Positions 61,223-64,000 of a DNA stretch of 64,000 bases are shown here, piece after piece (position 1 is the first letter of the stretch; each line of letters opens with the position of its first letter). The stretch lies in assembly GCF_009846885.1 (NCBI RefSeq), contig NZ_WUWM01000005.1, forward strand, positions 186,001 through 250,000, written 5' to 3'. The notes beneath the pieces were generated by a model, which was not told the DNA's origin, did no database searches, and saw only the letters and a list, made by a program, of their open reading frames with translations. Made by a program: the position numbers and the translations under genes. The DNA is from Paenibacillus puerhi (GTDB lineage Bacteria; Bacillota; Bacilli; Paenibacillales; NBRC-103111).

Positions 61223-62398
61223 TTGAAATTCCAACGAATTTGTTTAATCGTGCTAGATAGTGTCGGGATCGGAGAGCTTCCGGATGCGCCTCGATTTGGG
61301 GATGCCGGAGCTCACACGTTGGGGCATATTGCACAGCGGGTTCCCGAGTTGAAGCTTCCCAACCTGCAGAAGCTGGGGCTTGGCAACATCGCGCAGCTGG
61401 AAGGGATTGAGCCGGCGGACAAACCGGAGGGGTATTTCGGCAAGATGGCGGAGGTCTCGGTCGGCAAAGATACGATGACCGGCCATTGGGAGATTATGGG
61501 CTTGAAGGTCGATATCCCGTTTAACGTATTCCCGGATGGCTTTCCTCCGGAATTGCTGGAGCGTTTCGAAAGCGAGACAGGTCGCAAGGTCATCGGCAAC
61601 AAGCCTGCGTCGGGTACGGACATTCTGGACGAGCTGGGCGAGGAGCAGATGAAAACCGGCGCCTGGATCGTATATACATCGGCAGACAGCGTCTTCCAGT
61701 TAGCCGCCCATGAGGAGATTATTCCGCTGGACGAGCTGTATCGCGCCTGCGAGATTGCGCGGAGGCTGACGCTGGAAGATCCGTATGCGGTCGGTCGCGT
61801 GATCGCCCGTCCTTATCTGGGGCAGCCGGGGGCATTCAAAAGGACGCCGAATCGTCATGATTATGCGGTCAAGCCTCCGGAAGAAACGGTTATGAACCGG
61901 TTGAAGGATGCGGGATTGGACAGCATCGCGATCGGCAAGATCGGCGATATCTATTCCGGCGAGGGCGTCACGCGAAGCACGCCTACGAAAAGCAACCTCG
62001 ACGGCATCGAGCGGACGATAGACGCCTTGAAGCAGCCGTTTGGCGGTCTCCTGTTCACCAATCTCGTTGACTTCGATTCCTTGTACGGACACCGCCGGGA
62101 TCCGCAAGGGTACGCGGGTGCGCTGAACGAGTTCGATGAGTGGCTGCCCCGGATCATGGAGCAGATCGGCGACGAGGATTTGCTGATCCTGACAGCGGAT
62201 CACGGCAATGATCCTATTCATCACGGAACGGATCATACGCGCGAATATGTGCCGCTCCTGGTGTACAGCCCATCTCTCCGCGAGCCTCAGTCTCTCGGGG
62301 TACGCGGAACCTTCGCCGATATCGGAGCGACGATAGCGGAGAATTTCGGAGTGGCTCCCACAGGAAACGGGCAAAGCTTTTTATCGGAATTGCGTTGA
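61223..62398 (+). CDS. deoB: Phosphopentomutase
   Basis: This 391-residue alkaline-phosphatase-superfamily enzyme interconverts (deoxy)ribose-1- and -5-phosphate (drm in B. subtilis). Metal-site blocks: [15 protein letters not shown] (Asp), [12 protein letters not shown] (Thr nucleophile), [15 protein letters not shown] and [20 protein letters not shown]. The start is TTG 61223 with AGGAGGTC upstream. With the PNP genes it forms a nucleoside salvage operon. Confidence 0.96.
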   Translation: MKFQRICLIVLDSVGIGELPDAPRFGDAGAHTLGHIAQRVPELKLPNLQKLGLGNIAQLEGIEPADKPEGYFGKMAEVSVGKDTMTGHWEIMGLKVDIPFNVFPDGFPPELLERFESETGRKVIGNKPASGTDILDELGEEQMKTGAWIVYTSADSVFQLAAHEEIIPLDELYRACEIARRLTLEDPYAVGRVIARPYLGQPGAFKRTPNRHDYAVKPPEETVMNRLKDAGLDSIAIGKIGDIYSGEGVTRSTPTKSNLDGIERTIDALKQPFGGLLFTNLVDFDSLYGHRRDPQGYAGALNEFDEWLPRIMEQIGDEDLLILTADHGNDPIHHGTDHTREYVPLLVYSPSLREPQSLGVRGTFADIGATIAENFGVAPTGNGQSFLSELR

Positions 62399-62435
62399 CG
62401 GTTAGACCGTTATAGAAGAAGGGAGACGAGAACAG

Positions 62436-63263
62436 ATGGAGCAAGCGCCAGTATTGAAGCAAATTAAAGAAGCGGCTGATTTTATTAGGGAACGGTATCC
62501 CGTCAAGCCGGAAATCGCACTGATCCTGGGCTCGGGCCTCGGCATTCTGGCTGAGCTGGTCGAGGAGGCGGTGACGATTCCTTACGAGGATATTCCGAAC
62601 TTCCCGGTGTCCACGGTTGAAGGCCATGCGGGCGAATTGCTGCTCGGAACAGTTGAGGGCCGCCATGTGCTGCTTATGAAAGGCCGCTTTCATATGTATG
62701 AGGGATATGGCGTGGAAACCGTATCCTTTCCGGTTCGTGTGATGAAGGAGCTTGGCGTCGAGAAGCTGCTGGTCACGAATGCGGCAGGCGGCGTTAATAC
62801 GTCGTACAAGCCTGGAGACTTGATGGTGATACGGGATCACATCAATTTCACCTTCCGCAATCCGCTGATCGGGCCTAACTTCGGCGAGCTGGGCGTACGC
62901 TTCCCCGATATGTCGGAGGCCTACAGCCGGCGGCTGCGGGAAGTGGCGCACCGCGTAGCGGAGGAACAAGGACTGACGCTTCAAGAAGGCGTCTACTTTG
63001 GCTTGCTGGGTCCTTCCTATGAAACCCCGGCCGAGATCCGTATGATCCGGACGCTGGGCGGAGACGCCGTGGGGATGTCCACCGTCGCCGAGGTACTGGT
63101 GGCGCGGCATGCCGGCATCGAAGTGCTGGGCTTTTCCTGCATCAGCAACATGGCGGCTGGCATCCTGGATCAGCCTCTATCCCACGAGGAAGTGATCGAG
63201 ACGACGGAGCGCGTGAAGCAAACCTTCTTGAAGCTGATTGTCGGCATCATTCCAAGCATGTAG
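62436..63263 (+). CDS. pupG: Purine nucleoside phosphorylase (trimeric class)
   Basis: This 275-residue enzyme phosphorolyses guanosine/inosine to base and ribose-1-phosphate. Blocks: IALILGSGLGILAE (phosphate Ser), FPVSTVEGHAGELLLG, MKGRFHMYEGYG (His and Tyr), VTNAAGGVN, GPSYETPAEIRM (purine-binding Glu) and CISNMAAGI (Asn). ATG 62436 follows GAAGGGAGACG. It is directly followed by a paralogue. Confidence 0.95.
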   Translation: MEQAPVLKQIKEAADFIRERYPVKPEIALILGSGLGILAELVEEAVTIPYEDIPNFPVSTVEGHAGELLLGTVEGRHVLLMKGRFHMYEGYGVETVSFPVRVMKELGVEKLLVTNAAGGVNTSYKPGDLMVIRDHINFTFRNPLIGPNFGELGVRFPDMSEAYSRRLREVAHRVAEEQGLTLQEGVYFGLLGPSYETPAEIRMIRTLGGDAVGMSTVAEVLVARHAGIEVLGFSCISNMAAGILDQPLSHEEVIETTERVKQTFLKLIVGIIPSM

Positions 63264-63308
63264 ATTTCGGCATTTGCGAAGAGTTACAAATTGAAGGGAG
63301 CGACGGAC

Positions 63309-64000
63309 ATGAGCATGGAACATAATTATGTTCAGCATATTCAGGAAGCGGCTCAATGGATCAGCGACCAAATCGACAGGCGTCCTCTGCAAATCGGGAT
63401 GGTGCTCGGCTCAGGTCTGGGGGATCTGGCGCAGCAGGTCGACAATCCGGTAACGATCCCTTACGACCTCATTCCGCATTTTCCTGTGTCTACTGTGGAA
63501 GGACATGCCGGACAATTCGTCATCGGCGAGCTGGAAGGCAAGTCGGTCATCGTCATGCAGGGGCGCTTCCACTACTACGAAGGCTACTCGATGAAAAAGG
63601 TCGTATTTCCCATCTACGTGATGAAGCAGCTCGGCGTTCAATCGCTCATTATTACGAATGCCGCGGGCGGTATGAACCCGGGCTTCGCAGCAGGCGATCT
63701 GATGCTGATCGAGGATCATCTCAATATGACCGGAGACAATCCGTTGATCGGGCTTCATCATCCGGAGCTGGGCGTCCGCTTCCCGGATATGTCGCAGGCT
63801 TACACCAAGAGCTACCGGGAGCTGGCGAAGCGTGTAGCGCAGCAGATGAGCGAGGAACGCGGCGCGCCGGTTCGGGTGCAGTCGGGCGTCTATGCGGGGA
63901 TTACGGGGCCGAATTATTTGCCGCCCGCTGAGCTGACGATGCTGGCCGGACTCGGGGGCGACGCCATCGGCATGTCGACGGTAGGTGAAGTGATCGCCGC
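63309..64000 (+). CDS. Second purine nucleoside phosphorylase paralogue (partial, runs off the window)
   Basis: 230 codons are visible; the 3' end is missing. The fold and most motifs match the upstream gene: IGMVLGSGLGDLAQ, FPVSTVEGHAGQFVIG, MQGRFHYYEGYS, ITNAAGGMN, and GGDAIGMSTVGEV. Where pupG has GPSYETPAE, this protein has GPNYLPPAE, so the purine-contacting Glu is replaced by Leu. Specificity may differ. ATG 63309 follows AAGGGAG, 45 bases after pupG. Confidence 0.88.
   Translation, partial: MSMEHNYVQHIQEAAQWISDQIDRRPLQIGMVLGSGLGDLAQQVDNPVTIPYDLIPHFPVSTVEGHAGQFVIGELEGKSVIVMQGRFHYYEGYSMKKVVFPIYVMKQLGVQSLIITNAAGGMNPGFAAGDLMLIEDHLNMTGDNPLIGLHHPELGVRFPDMSQAYTKSYRELAKRVAQQMSEERGAPVRVQSGVYAGITGPNYLPPAELTMLAGLGGDAIGMSTVGEVIA

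Noticed and set aside
1-64000. CRISPR arrays, rRNA operons, intact insertion sequences
   Set aside because: No regularly spaced repeats, rRNA-like blocks or complete transposase genes were seen on reading the window.

Overview
The window looks like a chromosome segment from a spore-forming, moderately GC-rich Bacillota of the Paenibacillus type. It carries the whole spoIIIA operon, spoIVB, spo0A, spoIIM, splB and an mciZ-like gene. Its gene order follows the region of the Bacillus subtilis chromosome that runs yqhQ-yqhR-aroQ-yqhT-efp ... yqhV-spoIIIA-accBC-yqhY-nusB-folD-xseAB-ispA-dxs-yqxC-argR-recN-spoIVB-spo0A ... yqzF-bkd-yqjE ... mciZ-nudF-spoIIM-fur-yqzK-xerD-deoB-pupG. GTG, TTG and probably one CTG start are common, and strong Shine-Dalgarno sequences decide most starts.

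Layout. Bases 1-5,700: the end of methionyl-tRNA synthetase, a zinc-uptake operon znuACB behind a clear Zur box, a CcdA-type membrane protein, spore photoproduct lyase (reverse strand) and mntR. Bases 5,700-18,650: a patatin-like lipase, yqhQ/yqhR, aroQ, a proline peptidase, efp, several less-known accessory genes (Gre-like protein, GNAT, DUF1361, ABM monooxygenase), a Fur-box flavodoxin, lysC, a DUF441 membrane protein and the phosphosulfolactate genes comA-comB. Bases 18,700-25,000: yqhV and spoIIIAA-AH behind a sigma-E-like promoter. Bases 25,100-40,800: acetyl-CoA carboxylase accBC, Asp23/AmaP envelope-stress genes, nusB, folD, xseAB, the isoprenoid genes ispA and dxs, tlyA, argR, recN, spoIVB and spo0A. 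The spo0A control region has a sigma-H promoter and several 0A boxes.

Bases about 40,850-43,350 are an AT-rich accessory island holding an integrase remnant and several small, mostly membrane, orphan genes. A compact operon follows: a CMD-family protein, a SteA-like protein and two glycosyltransferases (GT2 and MraY-like). Bases 46,500-64,000: yqzF, the branched-chain 2-oxoacid dehydrogenase genes lpdV-bkdAA-bkdAB-bkdB, a 31-residue Prli42-like peptide, a PepT-like peptidase, DUF3866, mciZ-like, nudF, an endonuclease Q homologue, spoIIM, fur, ald, yqzK, xerD, deoB and two tandem purine nucleoside phosphorylases, the second cut by the window edge.

Themes: metal homeostasis (Zur, MntR and Fur systems all present), sporulation (engulfment-stage channel, sigma-K checkpoint protease, master regulator, mother-cell FtsZ inhibitor, spore DNA repair and sulfolactate), and housekeeping metabolism. 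No CRISPR array, rRNA, tRNA or intact insertion sequence was seen. I found no clearly new multi-gene system. The best candidates for something undescribed are the SteA/GT2/GT4 operon, the spo0A-adjacent island and the second PNP with an altered purine-site motif. All functions are inferred from reading the sequence and from family knowledge; no searches were run.
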